A stretch of 64,000 nt of DNA, taken from contig DWXM01000088.1 of NCBI GenBank assembly GCA_019119225.1, positions 1 through 64,000 on the forward strand, written 5' to 3'. Origin of the DNA: Candidatus Nosocomiicoccus stercorigallinarum (GTDB taxonomy: Bacteria; Bacillota; Bacilli; Staphylococcales; Salinicoccaceae). Shown in pieces: positions 44,803-56,010 of this stretch (within the stretch, counting starts at the first letter, position 1; each line of letters opens with the position of its first letter). The position numbers and the translations under genes were made by a program. The notes under the pieces are model-generated. The model was given only the letters and a program-made list of their open reading frames with translations. It was not told where the DNA came from and searched no databases.

Positions 44803-45905
44803 TGACGGAATATAAATGTATCGGATGCGGTGCCGTTCTACAGTCTGAAGATAAAAATGAGAGTGGATATGTACCGAGTAGTCGAATTCACGAAGAAGAC
44901 GTAATTTGTCAAAGATGTTTTCGACTAAAAAACTACAATGAAACACCTGATGTTAATGTTGAATCGGGAGAATTTATGACGATGTTAAATTCGATTTACG
45001 AAAAAGAAGGACTCGTTGTAAAAGTTATTGATGTCTTTGATTTTGAAGATAGTATTATCCCGTCGTTTAACCGTATTGTTGGAAATAAAAAAGTCATTGT
45101 AGCTGTAAATAAAATTGACTTACTCCCAAAATCAACAAATATTAGCCGCTTACTGAATCGTCTTAAAAAAATGCTTAGGGATGAAGGAATCATCGCAAAT
45201 GAAACAGTTGTTGTATCAGCGAATAAGGGCTTTGGTCTCGATGAATTAGTAGATACAATTAACGCGTACAGTGAAGATAAAGATGTCTATGTAGTCGGGA
45301 CGACAAATGTTGGTAAATCGACATTAATTAATAAATTAATCGAAGCAACGACAGGTGAAAAAGAAGTGATTACAACTTCAAATATTCCAGGTACAACATT
45401 AGGAATGATCGATATCCCACTTGGTGAAGATCAGTTTATGTACGATACACCAGGAGTAATTGCTAAAAGTCAAATGAGTAATATTTTGTCGTTAGATGAC
45501 GTCAAATATATTATGCCGAAAAAAGAGATTAAACCTCTAACGTATCAACTGGACGAAGGTCAAACTCTTTTTGTATCAAATTTAGCACAACTCGATTTTG
45601 TGTCTGGTGACCGTTCAAGTTTTACAATTTATAGAAGTGATAGACTTAACGTTCATCGTACGAAGTTAAGTAATGCGAGAAACTTTTATGAAAAGCACTA
45701 TAACGGTCTGCTTGCACCACCAGAACTTTCTAAACGTATTTTAATTGAAGATGCTGAAACGTATACATTTCAAACAGATGTCAGAAGTGATATTTTAATC
45801 AGTGGATTATGTTTTATTACGGTAGATAAAGACATTACAGTGAAAGTCACTGTTCCTAAAGGAGTTAAAGTTGTTGCAAGACAAACAGTATTTAAAGAGA
45901 AATAA
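44802..45905 (+). CDS. yqeH: Ribosome biogenesis GTPase YqeH
   Basis: Zn finger CIGCG...CQRC; circularly permuted GTPase with NKIDL then GTTNVGKSTLIN. Confidence 0.96.
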   Translation: MTEYKCIGCGAVLQSEDKNESGYVPSSRIHEEDVICQRCFRLKNYNETPDVNVESGEFMTMLNSIYEKEGLVVKVIDVFDFEDSIIPSFNRIVGNKKVIVAVNKIDLLPKSTNISRLLNRLKKMLRDEGIIANETVVVSANKGFGLDELVDTINAYSEDKDVYVVGTTNVGKSTLINKLIEATTGEKEVITTSNIPGTTLGMIDIPLGEDQFMYDTPGVIAKSQMSNILSLDDVKYIMPKKEIKPLTYQLDEGQTLFVSNLAQLDFVSGDRSSFTIYRSDRLNVHRTKLSNARNFYEKHYNGLLAPPELSKRILIEDAETYTFQTDVRSDILISGLCFITVDKDITVKVTVPKGVKVVARQTVFKEK

Positions 45906-45906
45906 A

Positions 45907-46704
45907 ATGGATTATGCTGTCATCGGATATCCAATTAAACATTCGTATTCTCCATTCATTCATAATACGAATTTTAAGTTAAATGAAGATGATTTTTTTT
46001 ACGATAAACTTGAAGTTACACCTGAATCACTATCTAATATTCGTAATATTATGAATGAGAAGGACCTTCAAGGGATTAACGTCACAGTGCCACATAAAGA
46101 AATGATTATCCCGTATCTAGATTATGTGAATGGTCACGGAAGAACTATCAAAGCAGTCAATACTGTCAAAAGAGTAGAGGGTAAATTATACGGGTATAAT
46201 ACAGATGTTTCTGGCTATAAAAAAACGATTATTGATAATCACTTTAAACATGAAAATGTCCTTATTTTAGGTGCAGGGGGTGCAGCAAAAGCTGTGTTAC
46301 TTGCACATCAAGAACTTGGGTCAAATGTAACAATAGTTGCTAGACGTAAAGAAAGTTTTGAAACTTTTAAAAATAAAGAGTTTAATGCAATAACGATTGA
46401 TCAGTTTGACGGTGGGGAATTCGATATCGTTATTAACGCAACACCACTCGGGTTAAATAATGAAGATCCATTTAAAGTATTTAAACTCTATTTACTTAGT
46501 AATTTAACAAATACAGTTGGATATGACCTTATTTACAATCCAGCGGTTACACCGTTTATGACGTATTTTAATAAAAGTATAAATGGACTAGATATGCTCG
46601 TGAACCAAGCGATGTTATCGTATGAAATCTGGACGGGTAAAGGTGGAAATAAAGAAGCTGTAAAGTCGACGTTAAAACAATTTTTAGAGGAGAATCATGA
46701 ATGA
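45907..46704 (+). CDS. aroE: Shikimate dehydrogenase
   Basis: YAVIGYPIKHSYSPFIHN, GINVTVPHK, LGAGGAAKAV. Confidence 0.97.
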   Translation: MDYAVIGYPIKHSYSPFIHNTNFKLNEDDFFYDKLEVTPESLSNIRNIMNEKDLQGINVTVPHKEMIIPYLDYVNGHGRTIKAVNTVKRVEGKLYGYNTDVSGYKKTIIDNHFKHENVLILGAGGAAKAVLLAHQELGSNVTIVARRKESFETFKNKEFNAITIDQFDGGEFDIVINATPLGLNNEDPFKVFKLYLLSNLTNTVGYDLIYNPAVTPFMTYFNKSINGLDMLVNQAMLSYEIWTGKGGNKEAVKSTLKQFLEENHE

Positions 46705-46994
46705 CATTAACAGGTAAACAAAAAAGATATTTAAGAAAGTTAGCACACGATTTAAAACCAGTATTCCAAGTGGGTAAACACGGAGTTACTGAAGAATTTA
46801 ACAAACAAATTATCGATTATTTTGATACACATGAATTATTGAAAATTTCAGTGTTACAAAATAGTATTGAAAGTAAAGATGAAGTTGCACTTAAAGTAAG
46901 TGAGGGTACAGATTCAACTGTTGTTCAAATTATTGGGAGTATTATCGTGTTATATAAAGAAAACAAAGAACATAAAGAAATTGAACTTCCATGA
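46701..46994 (+). CDS. yhbY: YhbY family RNA-binding protein
   Basis: LTGKQKRYLRKLAHDLKPVFQVGKHGVT. Confidence 0.97.
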   Translation: MTLTGKQKRYLRKLAHDLKPVFQVGKHGVTEEFNKQIIDYFDTHELLKISVLQNSIESKDEVALKVSEGTDSTVVQIIGSIIVLYKENKEHKEIELP

Positions 46995-47554
46995 GTAAAA
47001 TCGGTGTTTTTGGTGGGACTTTAAACCCAGTCCACTTAGGGCATATCAATTTAATCACTGAAGCGAAACGTTCATTTAATTTAGATCATGTCGTAATCGT
47101 ACCGGCATTTCAGTCGCCACATAAAACTGAACTACCAGTAAGTGAAGCGCATCGTTTAAAAATGATTGAACTTGCGACAAAAGATTTAAACTTTACGTCT
47201 ATTGAAGATTATGAGTTAAAAAATAAAGGTAAAAGTTACACTTATCATACGATTAAATTTTTAAAAGAAAAATATAAAGATGATGAACTCTACTTTATTA
47301 TGGGTGAAGATCAGTTTACTGCTTTTGACCGTTGGTATCGTTACGAAGAGTTGTTAGAGATGGTACACTTTATTGTACTTAAAAGATCTACGAATAATTT
47401 AAAAATTACTGCCCCATTTTTAACTGCGGAAGTCCCAATATTTGAAGTGAGTTCAAGTGAAATACGTAAACGTATTTTAAAAGACGATTATTATAATCAT
47501 TTTGTTCATAAAGATGTCTATCACTATATAGAGGAGCATGGACTGTATGAATGA
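46991..47554 (+). CDS. nadD: Nicotinate-nucleotide adenylyltransferase
   Basis: GVFGGTLNPVHLGHINL, SSSEIRKRI. Confidence 0.97.
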   Translation: MSKIGVFGGTLNPVHLGHINLITEAKRSFNLDHVVIVPAFQSPHKTELPVSEAHRLKMIELATKDLNFTSIEDYELKNKGKSYTYHTIKFLKEKYKDDELYFIMGEDQFTAFDRWYRYEELLEMVHFIVLKRSTNNLKITAPFLTAEVPIFEVSSSEIRKRILKDDYYNHFVHKDVYHYIEEHGLYE

Positions 47555-48104
47555 TATAGAAGCAAAAAAACTAGTTGAAGAAAAGCTACCTAAAAAACGT
47601 TTTGACCATTCAGTGAGAGTTGCTGAAACTGCTGTAAAGATGGCAGAAATTTTTAATGCAGATAAAGATAAAAGCTACCTGGCAGGGGTGCTACATGATT
47701 ACTGTAAATATGATAATGATGATGACATGAAACAAATCATTAAAGAAGCAGCATTTAGTGATGAGTATCTAGACTATGATAATGCGATATTACATGGTCC
47801 AGCTGCTGCAGCACTTATGAAAAAAGAGTTTTATATTAATGATGAAGAAATTCTCATCGCGATTAAAAACCATACGTCTGGTCGAGCACACATGGATTTA
47901 ATCGAAAAAATTATATTTGTTGCAGATTATATTGAACCTGGTAGAGATATACCAGGTGTTGACGATATTCGTAGTATTATATTTAAAGAAGAACATTTAG
48001 ACCGAGCAGTTTATGAAATTTCAAAGCGAAATATTTCATTTTTAGTCAGTAGAAATGTAAAAATATTTAGTGAAACGTTTAAATGTTATAACTATTATAA
48101 TTAA
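47547..48104 (+). CDS. yqeK: YqeK family HD phosphohydrolase (Ap4A hydrolase)
   Basis: RFDHSVRVAETAVKMA, AGVLHDYCKY. Confidence 0.95.
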   Translation: MNDIEAKKLVEEKLPKKRFDHSVRVAETAVKMAEIFNADKDKSYLAGVLHDYCKYDNDDDMKQIIKEAAFSDEYLDYDNAILHGPAAAALMKKEFYINDEEILIAIKNHTSGRAHMDLIEKIIFVADYIEPGRDIPGVDDIRSIIFKEEHLDRAVYEISKRNISFLVSRNVKIFSETFKCYNYYN

Positions 48105-48118
48105 AAAGGATGGATAAT

Positions 48119-48454
48119 TTGGATAGTAAAGCATTATTAGATTTAGCGGTGGAATCAGTCGATGGTAAACGTGCAGAAGATATTCGAGTATTTGATGTTA
48201 GAGAGTCAAGCACGATTGCAGATTATATTTTAATTTGTCATGGAACGTCAGACCGTCAAGTAAAAGCGATTGCTAGAGCGTTAGAAGATCTTGCTGAAGA
48301 TAAAGAATTAAACGTATCAGTCGAAGGTGCACGTGAAGGTCAATGGATTTTAATCGACCTTGGTGACGTTGTTGCGCATGTATTTACTAAAGTAGAGCGT
48401 GAATATTATAATCTAGAACGCCTATACTATGATGGTGAAGCGGTTGAGCTCTAA
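48119..48454 (+). CDS. rsfS: Ribosomal silencing factor RsfS
   Basis: SKALLDLAVESVDGKRAEDI, GQWILIDLGDVVAHVF; TTG 48119 fits SD AAAGGATGG. Confidence 0.93.
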   Translation: MDSKALLDLAVESVDGKRAEDIRVFDVRESSTIADYILICHGTSDRQVKAIARALEDLAEDKELNVSVEGAREGQWILIDLGDVVAHVFTKVEREYYNLERLYYDGEAVEL

Positions 48455-49157
48455 ATACGAAGCGTTTAGTTACTTATATAATGCGATGAATTATGATATA
48501 CCGTATAGTTTATGGTTAGATATTATACACCCGTATAATAAAGAAACGTCGATATTAGATATCGGTTGCGGTACTGGCGAAATATTAAAGCAATTAAAAG
48601 CCGATAAAAAAATTGGTATCGATAATTCAGAAACGATGATTGAAATCGCAAAAAATGGTGATTTTACAAGTGATTATTACGTAAAAGACATGACAGACTT
48701 TCAGTTAAATGAACAATTTGACTTAATAACCGCAACAGTTGATGTCTTAAACTACGTTGAAGATTTTGATACTTTTAAAAAAGTTATAAAAAATGTGTAC
48801 AATCATTTAAATGATGACGGGGTATTTATCTTTGATATTCATAGTGAAAGCAAAGTAAATGCTTTAATTGAAGGTGAAATGTTTAGTGATGAGAGTGATG
48901 ATTTCGTCTATATTTGGAATACATTTAAAGATGATGAATTATCACTGTATCATGAATTGACGTTTTTCATTAAAAATGATGATGATACGTATAATCGTTA
49001 TTTTGAGACGCATTATCAAAAAACATTCCCACATAAAACTGTATTACATGTATTAGAATCATTTGATTTTACACTTCTTAAAACATTTAGTGATTTTGAT
49101 CCTGACGGAGAAATTAGAGATTATTCTGAGCGTACATTTTATATAGTAAAAAAATAA
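48429..49157 (+). CDS. Class I SAM-dependent methyltransferase
   Basis: ILDIGCGTGEILKQL; rsfS-methyltransferase-comEA synteny. Confidence 0.92.
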   Translation: MMVKRLSSKYEAFSYLYNAMNYDIPYSLWLDIIHPYNKETSILDIGCGTGEILKQLKADKKIGIDNSETMIEIAKNGDFTSDYYVKDMTDFQLNEQFDLITATVDVLNYVEDFDTFKKVIKNVYNHLNDDGVFIFDIHSESKVNALIEGEMFSDESDDFVYIWNTFKDDELSLYHELTFFIKNDDDTYNRYFETHYQKTFPHKTVLHVLESFDFTLLKTFSDFDPDGEIRDYSERTFYIVKK

Positions 49158-49207
49158 AAAAAGATAATTCAGCATTTGACAGCATATGTATGTAAAGAGG
49201 TGTCGAT

Positions 49208-49798
49208 ATGGCTGAATTATTTTTTAAATATAAAGCAATTCTTTTGAGTAGTGTATTAGGTATAATATGTATCTTTTTGATTGCAATATTTTTTAAAACG
49301 ACGGATGATATTGAATATACTGAACCAGTTGAGGTTAATAACTCAGTTAGTGCAAACGAAGAGACTGAAGAAGTAATAGATAACGAGTATATTTACGTTG
49401 AAATTAAAGGCGCAGTCAAACATCCAGATGTCTATAAAATTTCTAAAGATGCGAGAATTAAAGATTTAATTATTTTAGGTGACCCGCTTCCAAATGCTGA
49501 TTTAAACTCGATTAACCAATCAGAAAAACTTCACGATGAAAAAAGTGTGTATGTTCCAGTGAAGGGTGAAGTGGTTGAGATTAAAGAAAGCGAAACTAGT
49601 GATAAAATCGTTGTCAATATTAATACTGCGACTAAAGATGAGTTAATGCGTTTAAATGGTGTTGGAGAAAAGAAAGCTGAAACAATTATAGAGTATCGTG
49701 AAGAAAATGGATTGTTCAATAAAAAAGAAGACTTAATGAACATACCAGGTATTGGTCAGAAAACATTTGAAAATTTACAAGAACATATTGAAATCTAG
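49208..49798 (+). CDS. comEA: Competence protein ComEA
   Basis: N-terminal TM, SLBB-like region, C-terminal HhH VNINTATKDELMRLNGVGEKKAETIIEYR. Confidence 0.95.
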   Translation: MAELFFKYKAILLSSVLGIICIFLIAIFFKTTDDIEYTEPVEVNNSVSANEETEEVIDNEYIYVEIKGAVKHPDVYKISKDARIKDLIILGDPLPNADLNSINQSEKLHDEKSVYVPVKGEVVEIKESETSDKIVVNINTATKDELMRLNGVGEKKAETIIEYREENGLFNKKEDLMNIPGIGQKTFENLQEHIEI

Positions 49799-49808
49799 AG
49801 GTGAAATC

Positions 49809-50273
49809 ATGGAGCGAATTAATTGGCACGAGTATTTTATGGCTCAGGCGATGCTACTTGCGCTTCGTTCAACGTGTGAACGTTTAAATGTCGGCGCAAC
49901 AATCGTAAAAGATAATCGCATTATCGCAGGTGGGTATAACGGTTCTGTAAGTGGTGAGGATCACTGTATTGATGTTGGATGTTATTTAGAAGATGGACAT
50001 TGTATACGTACGATTCATGCCGAGGTAAATGCTTTACTACAGTGCTCAAAAAACGGGGTATCAACTGAGAGTGCTTCTGTTTATGTGACACACTTTCCGT
50101 GTGTACATTGTACTAAAGCACTTATCCAAGCAGGAATTAAAAATATTTACTATAGAGAATCCTATAAAAACCATCCGTATGCGATAGAATTGCTTAAAAA
50201 AACAGGTGTGAAATATAGTCAGGTAGATCTTGATGTTGATAAAATTACTGACTATTTAAAATTAAAGCTATGA
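49809..50273 (+). CDS. comEB: ComE operon protein 2, dCMP deaminase-like
   Basis: IHAEVNALLQC, HFPCVHCTKALIQAGI. Confidence 0.95.
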   Translation: MERINWHEYFMAQAMLLALRSTCERLNVGATIVKDNRIIAGGYNGSVSGEDHCIDVGCYLEDGHCIRTIHAEVNALLQCSKNGVSTESASVYVTHFPCVHCTKALIQAGIKNIYYRESYKNHPYAIELLKKTGVKYSQVDLDVDKITDYLKLKL

Positions 50274-52477
50274 TTTTATTTTTATTATTTTTAACCTTAG
50301 TGAGTGGAGCTTTATTAATTAAACTACCACTACTAGGGTTATTTTTTATGGTCATAATTACGTATATATCTGTTGTCAAAAAGTTAAGTTTATATAAAGT
50401 AAGTATCTTATTTATCGCATTACTTATTTCGAGTAGTTACTTTTATAATGACAGAAATCAATTTAACGAGAGAACAGTTGATCATTTTTTAATTTATGAT
50501 TATAAGTACTATAATGATTCAATTCAGTATGTGGGTAAAAATAATAAAGAAAAATTTAATATTTATTTAATTGATGATTCACATTTACCGATTGGTACAC
50601 TGTGTAAAGGTAATTTTACTGTAACCGTACCAAGCAAAGAGAGGAATTTTATAAAGCGAAATCAGCAACTGTCAATGAAAATATCAAACACAAGTGGCAA
50701 TATATACATCGACAATTTATTAAGCTGTGAGAAGCAACCCTTATCAATATTAATGAAGATAAATGAATTAAAATATACATACACGAAGAAAGTATTAGAT
50801 AGTAGTAATTATAATTATAGAGGAGATATACTAATGCTTTCTATTGGTAATAAGATGACGCTAAGTAATGAATTCTTTTCAGCACTTCAAAAGCTCGGAA
50901 TTTATCACTTATATGTTATTTCAGGGACTCATGTGGCATATATTACAATGATTTTAATGTATGTGTTCTCAAAGTTTAGAATACCAATTGAGTATGTAAA
51001 GATAATTACGATCATTATTTTAATTTTATTTTTACTGATGAATGTATTTTCTCCAAGTGTATTTCGTGCAGTGTTAATGGCAATACTTCTTATTACTACA
51101 AGTTTTTTTAATAAGAAGCCGTACTTAGCTGTAATCAGTGTTACAGCAATTATTCAGTTTATTATAAATCCATATATTATATTTCACGCAGGCTTTCAGT
51201 TATCCTATGTGACGACATTTATTATCATTTTGAGTCGAGACTTTTTTAAAGAGAAATCATCATTATTACAAATTTTAATAGTCACTGTTATTTGTGAAAT
51301 ATGTACAATCGTATTAATTATTTTTCACTTTAACGAAATTTCAATTAGCGGAATTGTCATGAATATATTATTTAGTCCAGTATTTAGTTGTATTATATTT
51401 CCTGCAGTCCTTATTTATAATGTTTCTCTCTTTACGTATTTTCCTAAATTTTTAGATGAAGGTCTAAATATAATATTTGTACTCAATCATAAAATTATTT
51501 TATTTTTAGGTCAGATTATTGAACACAGGCTTACTATTCAAAATATAAGTGCTTACTTTATCGTTATATTTATAATTTTAAGTTATATATTAATTAGAGC
51601 TATACTTATTAAAAGAATTTCACATATTATTTTAGTTACGTTTATGTTTGTCTGTACTATATTTTTATCAACACTTAAATTAAGCAACGATATAAAACTT
51701 GTCATGGTAGATGTTGGTCAAGGAGATGCATTTTTAATAATTGACGAGAAGTACGACCAAACAGTACTCGTGGATACCGGAGGTAAATACTATAGAAATG
51801 ATTATGAAATACGATTATCAGAGAAGACAGTGTTACCATATTTAAAAGAAGCGGGTATTAAGACGATAGATTTACTCGTAATTACTCATATGGATAACGA
51901 TCATATGGGTGAAGCATTACATATTAACGATAAATTAAATATAAAAAACTTATATATAAATCCACAAGATGAGAAAATAACAGATGAGTTTTTAAATCAT
52001 TTTAATAATACGAATATTATATTCTCTACAGAAGTCGATGAGTTGAATTTCAAACGGATGCAATTGAAAAATATAAATAACATAGATAATGTGAATAATT
52101 CTAATGATCAATCTATTGTTTTGGATATATCGGTTTTTAATAATAATATTTTAATGCTCGGAGATATAAGCTTAGAATATGAAAAAGAAATCTTAAAAGA
52201 AGTAGAAAATATAGATGTTGTAAAAATTGGTCACCATGGATCAAACACGAGTACAAGTATGGAATTAGCAAAGTTTCCGTTTCATTTGGCATTAGTATCA
52301 AGTGGAGTAAATAACAGATACGACCATCCACATAAAGAAGTGATTGAGCGGTTATTAGAAAATGATAAGAAGATATTAAACACACAACACACCGGGATGG
52401 TTGAAATTACGTTTAAAAAAGAGTATTACTGTGTGAGAACGAAATTACAAAAACAAGAAAATAAATGCTACAAATAA
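50270..52477 (+). CDS. comEC: DNA internalization competence protein ComEC/Rec2
   Basis: Competence TM domain (LYVISGTHVAYI) plus metallo-beta-lactamase domain (VDVGQGDAFLI, THMDNDHMG, GHHGSNTS). Confidence 0.95.
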   Translation: MILFLLFLTLVSGALLIKLPLLGLFFMVIITYISVVKKLSLYKVSILFIALLISSSYFYNDRNQFNERTVDHFLIYDYKYYNDSIQYVGKNNKEKFNIYLIDDSHLPIGTLCKGNFTVTVPSKERNFIKRNQQLSMKISNTSGNIYIDNLLSCEKQPLSILMKINELKYTYTKKVLDSSNYNYRGDILMLSIGNKMTLSNEFFSALQKLGIYHLYVISGTHVAYITMILMYVFSKFRIPIEYVKIITIIILILFLLMNVFSPSVFRAVLMAILLITTSFFNKKPYLAVISVTAIIQFIINPYIIFHAGFQLSYVTTFIIILSRDFFKEKSSLLQILIVTVICEICTIVLIIFHFNEISISGIVMNILFSPVFSCIIFPAVLIYNVSLFTYFPKFLDEGLNIIFVLNHKIILFLGQIIEHRLTIQNISAYFIVIFIILSYILIRAILIKRISHIILVTFMFVCTIFLSTLKLSNDIKLVMVDVGQGDAFLIIDEKYDQTVLVDTGGKYYRNDYEIRLSEKTVLPYLKEAGIKTIDLLVITHMDNDHMGEALHINDKLNIKNLYINPQDEKITDEFLNHFNNTNIIFSTEVDELNFKRMQLKNINNIDNVNNSNDQSIVLDISVFNNNILMLGDISLEYEKEILKEVENIDVVKIGHHGSNTSTSMELAKFPFHLALVSSGVNNRYDHPHKEVIERLLENDKKILNTQHTGMVEITFKKEYYCVRTKLQKQENKCYK

Positions 52478-52479
52478 AA

Positions 52480-52508
52480 AAAGAGCTACAGAATATAGCT
52501 CTTAAAGT
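52480..52508. terminator. Bidirectional terminator comEC/YqzM
   Basis: AAGAGCTAcagaataTAGCTCTT. Confidence 0.75.
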
Positions 52509-52639
52509 GTTGAAACGATATCGAAGACTTGCGCAATAACGTAGATTGCTGTGAAACCTAGCAGTCCGACAAGAAATGCAAGTCCTGAATCGATTACGTC
52601 GTTATTTTTAGACTGTACATTTTTTTCAAATTTATTCAT
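52502..52639 (-). CDS. YqzM family small membrane protein, 45 aa (not in supplied ORF track)
   Basis: MNKFEKNVQSKNNDVIDSGLAFLVGLLGFTAIYVIAQVFDIVSTL; SD gggggtt; comEC-YqzM-holA synteny as in Bacillus. Confidence 0.8.
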   Translation of the reverse strand: MNKFEKNVQSKNNDVIDSGLAFLVGLLGFTAIYVIAQVFDIVSTL

Positions 52640-52724
52640 GAGATAACCCCCTATGACTTACTTATAGTATAGAATAGAGTTAAGGAAAAATCTATAGTGA
52701 ATTATAATAAGAACGGTGATTTTA

Positions 52725-53687
52725 ATGAATACACTCTATTTAATTTATGGAGAAAATAGAATTCGTATTGACGAAAAAGTCAATGAATTAACAAAACAAT
52801 ATTTACAAGAAATTGATGAGTTCAATAGAATTGTATTTGATTATATCGAGACACCGGTTGAGATGATTATTGAAGAGTGTTTAACACTTCCATTTTTATC
52901 TGACCGTAAAGTCGTTATTGTAAATGATGCATTTTCTTATACATCTGACAAGAAAAGAACGAGTGTTGATCATAATATCGATCTTTTAATCAAATATTTA
53001 GAAGATAAAAATGACGACACATTACTTATATTTGTTGCAAATAGTGAAAAACTCGACAGTCGCAAAAAATTAACAAAAATAATGAAGAAAAATGGTAAAG
53101 TCATTGAAATTGAAGCAATGAATGAAAAAGAGTTAAGAGATTATATTTTTGATAGTGCTTCAAATGAAGGTGTCCATATTTCAAATGATGCTGTCGAGGA
53201 GTTAATTACACGAACAGATGCGGATTATTCACGTGTTAAGAGTGAATTAGAAAAGCTAACGCTATACGTTGAAAAGGAAATTACAAAAATAGACATTGAT
53301 GATATCGTGAGTAAAAGCTTAGAAGCAAACGTTTTTTCATTAACTGATTTAATTTTAAAAAATCAAAAACAAGAAGCAGTAAAGACGTTTAGAGATTTAA
53401 TATTACAAAAAGAGGAACCGATTAAATTACTTGGCCTAATATCATCACAGTTTCGCTTATATTATCAGACGAAAATCTTGTCTAGTGAAGGACTTCGACA
53501 AGATGAAATCGCAAAACAACTAAAAGTCCATCCGTATAGAGTAAAGTTGGCACTCAGTGCAGTCAGTCGATATTCGTTAGATAATTTACTAAAAAAGATG
53601 GTTGTCATACGAGATATGGATTATGAATTAAAATCGACATATTTAGATAGTGAAGCACTATTTGAAGTATTCATCAATAAGATATAA
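52725..53687 (+). CDS. holA: DNA polymerase III subunit delta
   Basis: YLIYGENRIRIDEKV, LPFLSDRKVVIV, AKQLKVHPYRVKLA. Confidence 0.95.
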   Translation: MNTLYLIYGENRIRIDEKVNELTKQYLQEIDEFNRIVFDYIETPVEMIIEECLTLPFLSDRKVVIVNDAFSYTSDKKRTSVDHNIDLLIKYLEDKNDDTLLIFVANSEKLDSRKKLTKIMKKNGKVIEIEAMNEKELRDYIFDSASNEGVHISNDAVEELITRTDADYSRVKSELEKLTLYVEKEITKIDIDDIVSKSLEANVFSLTDLILKNQKQEAVKTFRDLILQKEEPIKLLGLISSQFRLYYQTKILSSEGLRQDEIAKQLKVHPYRVKLALSAVSRYSLDNLLKKMVVIRDMDYELKSTYLDSEALFEVFINKI

Positions 53688-53722
53688 AAAAAGAACTTCC
53701 TATACAGGAAGTTCTTTATTAT
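53685..53722. terminator. Bidirectional terminator holA/rpsT
   Basis: AAAAAGAACTTCCtatacaGGAAGTTCTTTATT. Confidence 0.85.
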
Positions 53723-53961
53723 TTAGCAAGTTTAGATTTTAAACGACTTGCTTTGTTTTTGTGTAATAAGTTTTTCTGAGAAGCTTTGTCAACTAAGCGA
53801 ATTGCTTTGTTCACTAATTCTTCTGTGTTTTCAGCGCCATTCTCTTTAGCTTCTAATGCGTGTTTAACAGCAGTACGCATTTCATTTTTCTGAGAGAAGT
53901 TACGCTCTGATTTTACTTGTGTTGTTTTAACACGTTTAATTGCTGATTTAATGTTAGCCAT
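53719..53961 (-). CDS. rpsT: 30S ribosomal protein S20
   Basis: MANIKSAIKRVKTTQVKSERN; ATG 53961 with GGAGGTG SD. Confidence 0.97.
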   Translation of the reverse strand: MANIKSAIKRVKTTQVKSERNFSQKNEMRTAVKHALEAKENGAENTEELVNKAIRLVDKASQKNLLHKNKASRLKSKLAK

Positions 53962-54125
53962 ATTTGCACCTCCAGAGATTAAAAGTTGTACAACTTTGAT
54001 TGCAACAAAAAACATTTTACCAAAATTGTTCGTATAATGCAATGTATAGCTTTAAAATCAATTGATGAATCATGGCGAAGTTGATATAATTAGTACAATT
54101 GTATGAAAAGGTGTTGGATATATTT

Positions 54126-55949
54126 ATGAACGATAAACAGCGTATTGAGAGACAAAAGAAAATTAGAAACTTTTCTATTATAGCTCATATCGATCACGGT
54201 AAATCATCTTTAGCGGATAGATTACTTGAGCATACTGAATCTGTGGCAGCGCGTGATATGTCCGACAGACTGTTAGATGCAATGGATCTAGAACAAGAAC
54301 GCGGAATTACGATTAAATTAAATGCTGTACAGTTGAAGTATACAAGACCTAATGGAGAAGAGTACATATTCCATCTTATAGATACACCAGGACACGTCGA
54401 CTTCTCATATGAAGTGTCACGTTCACTTGCAGCATGTGAAGGTGCAATTTTAGTAGTTGATGCGGCACAAGGTATCGAAGCACAAACACTAGCGAATGTA
54501 TACCTCGCTTTAGATAACGATTTAGAATTAGTACCAGTTGTAAACAAAATAGATTTACCTGCAGCAGATCCAGAACGTGTTGCAGAAGAAGTTGAAGATG
54601 TTATTGGTTTAGATAAAGATGATGCGGTATTTGCATCGGCAAAATCTGATATTGGTATCGATGAAATTTTAGAAAGTATTGTAGAAACAGTGCCGGCACC
54701 TGAAGGTGACCCAAGTGCACCGTTAAAAGCGTTAATCTTTGATTCAGAATATGATCAGTACCGAGGTGCGATTTCATCAATTCGTGTCATTGATGGAACT
54801 GTAAAAGTTGGAGATAAAATCCGAATGATGCAAACAGGTACGGAATTCGAAGTCACTGAAGTTGGAATTCATACACCTGCACCAATGGCAGTAGATGAAT
54901 TAACAGTTGGGGACGTTGGATTTCTAGCAGCACAAGTTAAATCTGTGTCTGACGCACGTGTTGGTGATACGATTACACATGCTGATAATCCAACAGACAC
55001 ACCGTTACCTGGATATAAACGTATGAACCCAATGGTTTACTGTGGACTTTATCCAATTGATTCAGGTGATTATGTTGATTTACGTGAAGCGTTAGAACGA
55101 TTACAGTTAAACGATTCAGCGTTAGAGTTTGAAGCTGAATCTTCTCAAGCGCTAGGTTTTGGTTACCGTACAGGCTTTTTAGGAATGCTTCATATGGAAA
55201 TTATTCAAGAACGTTTAGAGCGTGAATTCGGTATTGACCTAATCGCTACAGCGCCATCAGTAATTTATAAAGTGCACACAACTGACGGAGAAGTATTAAA
55301 CGTCGACAACCCGTCACAAATGCCGAGCCCAGATCTTATTGACTATATTGAAGAACCATTCGTAGAAGCACAAATTATGGTGCCAAGTGACTATGTTGGT
55401 CCAGTCATGGAGTTATGTCAAAAGAATCGTGGGAACTTTATTACAATGGATTATTTAGACGATATTCGAGTAAATGTTAAATATGAGATTCCATTATCAG
55501 AAATCGTCTTTGATTTCTTTGATACGTTAAAATCTCATACTAAAGGTTATGCATCACTAGACTATGAAATGATTGGTTATAAAGAATCACGTTTAGTTAA
55601 AATGGACATTTTATTAAATAATGAAGTGGTCGACGCATTAAGTTTAATTGTGCATAGAGATTTTGCGTATGAAAGAGGACGTGCATTAGTAAGTAAACTA
55701 AAAGAATTAATACCACGTCAACAGTTTGAAGTTCCGGTTCAAGCAGCAATTGGAAATAAAATTATTTCTCGTACGAACATTCGATCAGTCGGTAAAAACG
55801 TACTTGCGAAATGTTACGGAGGAGACATTTCTCGTAAACGTAAATTATTAGAGAAACAAAAAGAAGGTAAAAAGAAAATGAAAGCTGTTGGTTCAGTTGA
55901 AATTCCTCAAGAAGCTTTCCTTGCAGTTCTGAGAATGGATGAAGATTAA
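54126..55949 (+). CDS. lepA: Elongation factor 4 (LepA)
   Basis: [39 protein letters not shown]. Confidence 0.98.
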   Translation: MNDKQRIERQKKIRNFSIIAHIDHGKSSLADRLLEHTESVAARDMSDRLLDAMDLEQERGITIKLNAVQLKYTRPNGEEYIFHLIDTPGHVDFSYEVSRSLAACEGAILVVDAAQGIEAQTLANVYLALDNDLELVPVVNKIDLPAADPERVAEEVEDVIGLDKDDAVFASAKSDIGIDEILESIVETVPAPEGDPSAPLKALIFDSEYDQYRGAISSIRVIDGTVKVGDKIRMMQTGTEFEVTEVGIHTPAPMAVDELTVGDVGFLAAQVKSVSDARVGDTITHADNPTDTPLPGYKRMNPMVYCGLYPIDSGDYVDLREALERLQLNDSALEFEAESSQALGFGYRTGFLGMLHMEIIQERLEREFGIDLIATAPSVIYKVHTTDGEVLNVDNPSQMPSPDLIDYIEEPFVEAQIMVPSDYVGPVMELCQKNRGNFITMDYLDDIRVNVKYEIPLSEIVFDFFDTLKSHTKGYASLDYEMIGYKESRLVKMDILLNNEVVDALSLIVHRDFAYERGRALVSKLKELIPRQQFEVPVQAAIGNKIISRTNIRSVGKNVLAKCYGGDISRKRKLLEKQKEGKKKMKAVGSVEIPQEAFLAVLRMDED

Positions 55950-55959
55950 TATTTAATTT

Positions 55960-55997
55960 AATGAGAAATCATGCATAATGATTTCTCATTTTTTATT
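55960..55997 (+). terminator. Terminator after lepA
   Basis: AATGAGAAATCAtgcataaTGATTTCTCATTTTTT. Confidence 0.85.
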
Positions 55998-56010
55998 AAG
56001 GGGCGAAATT

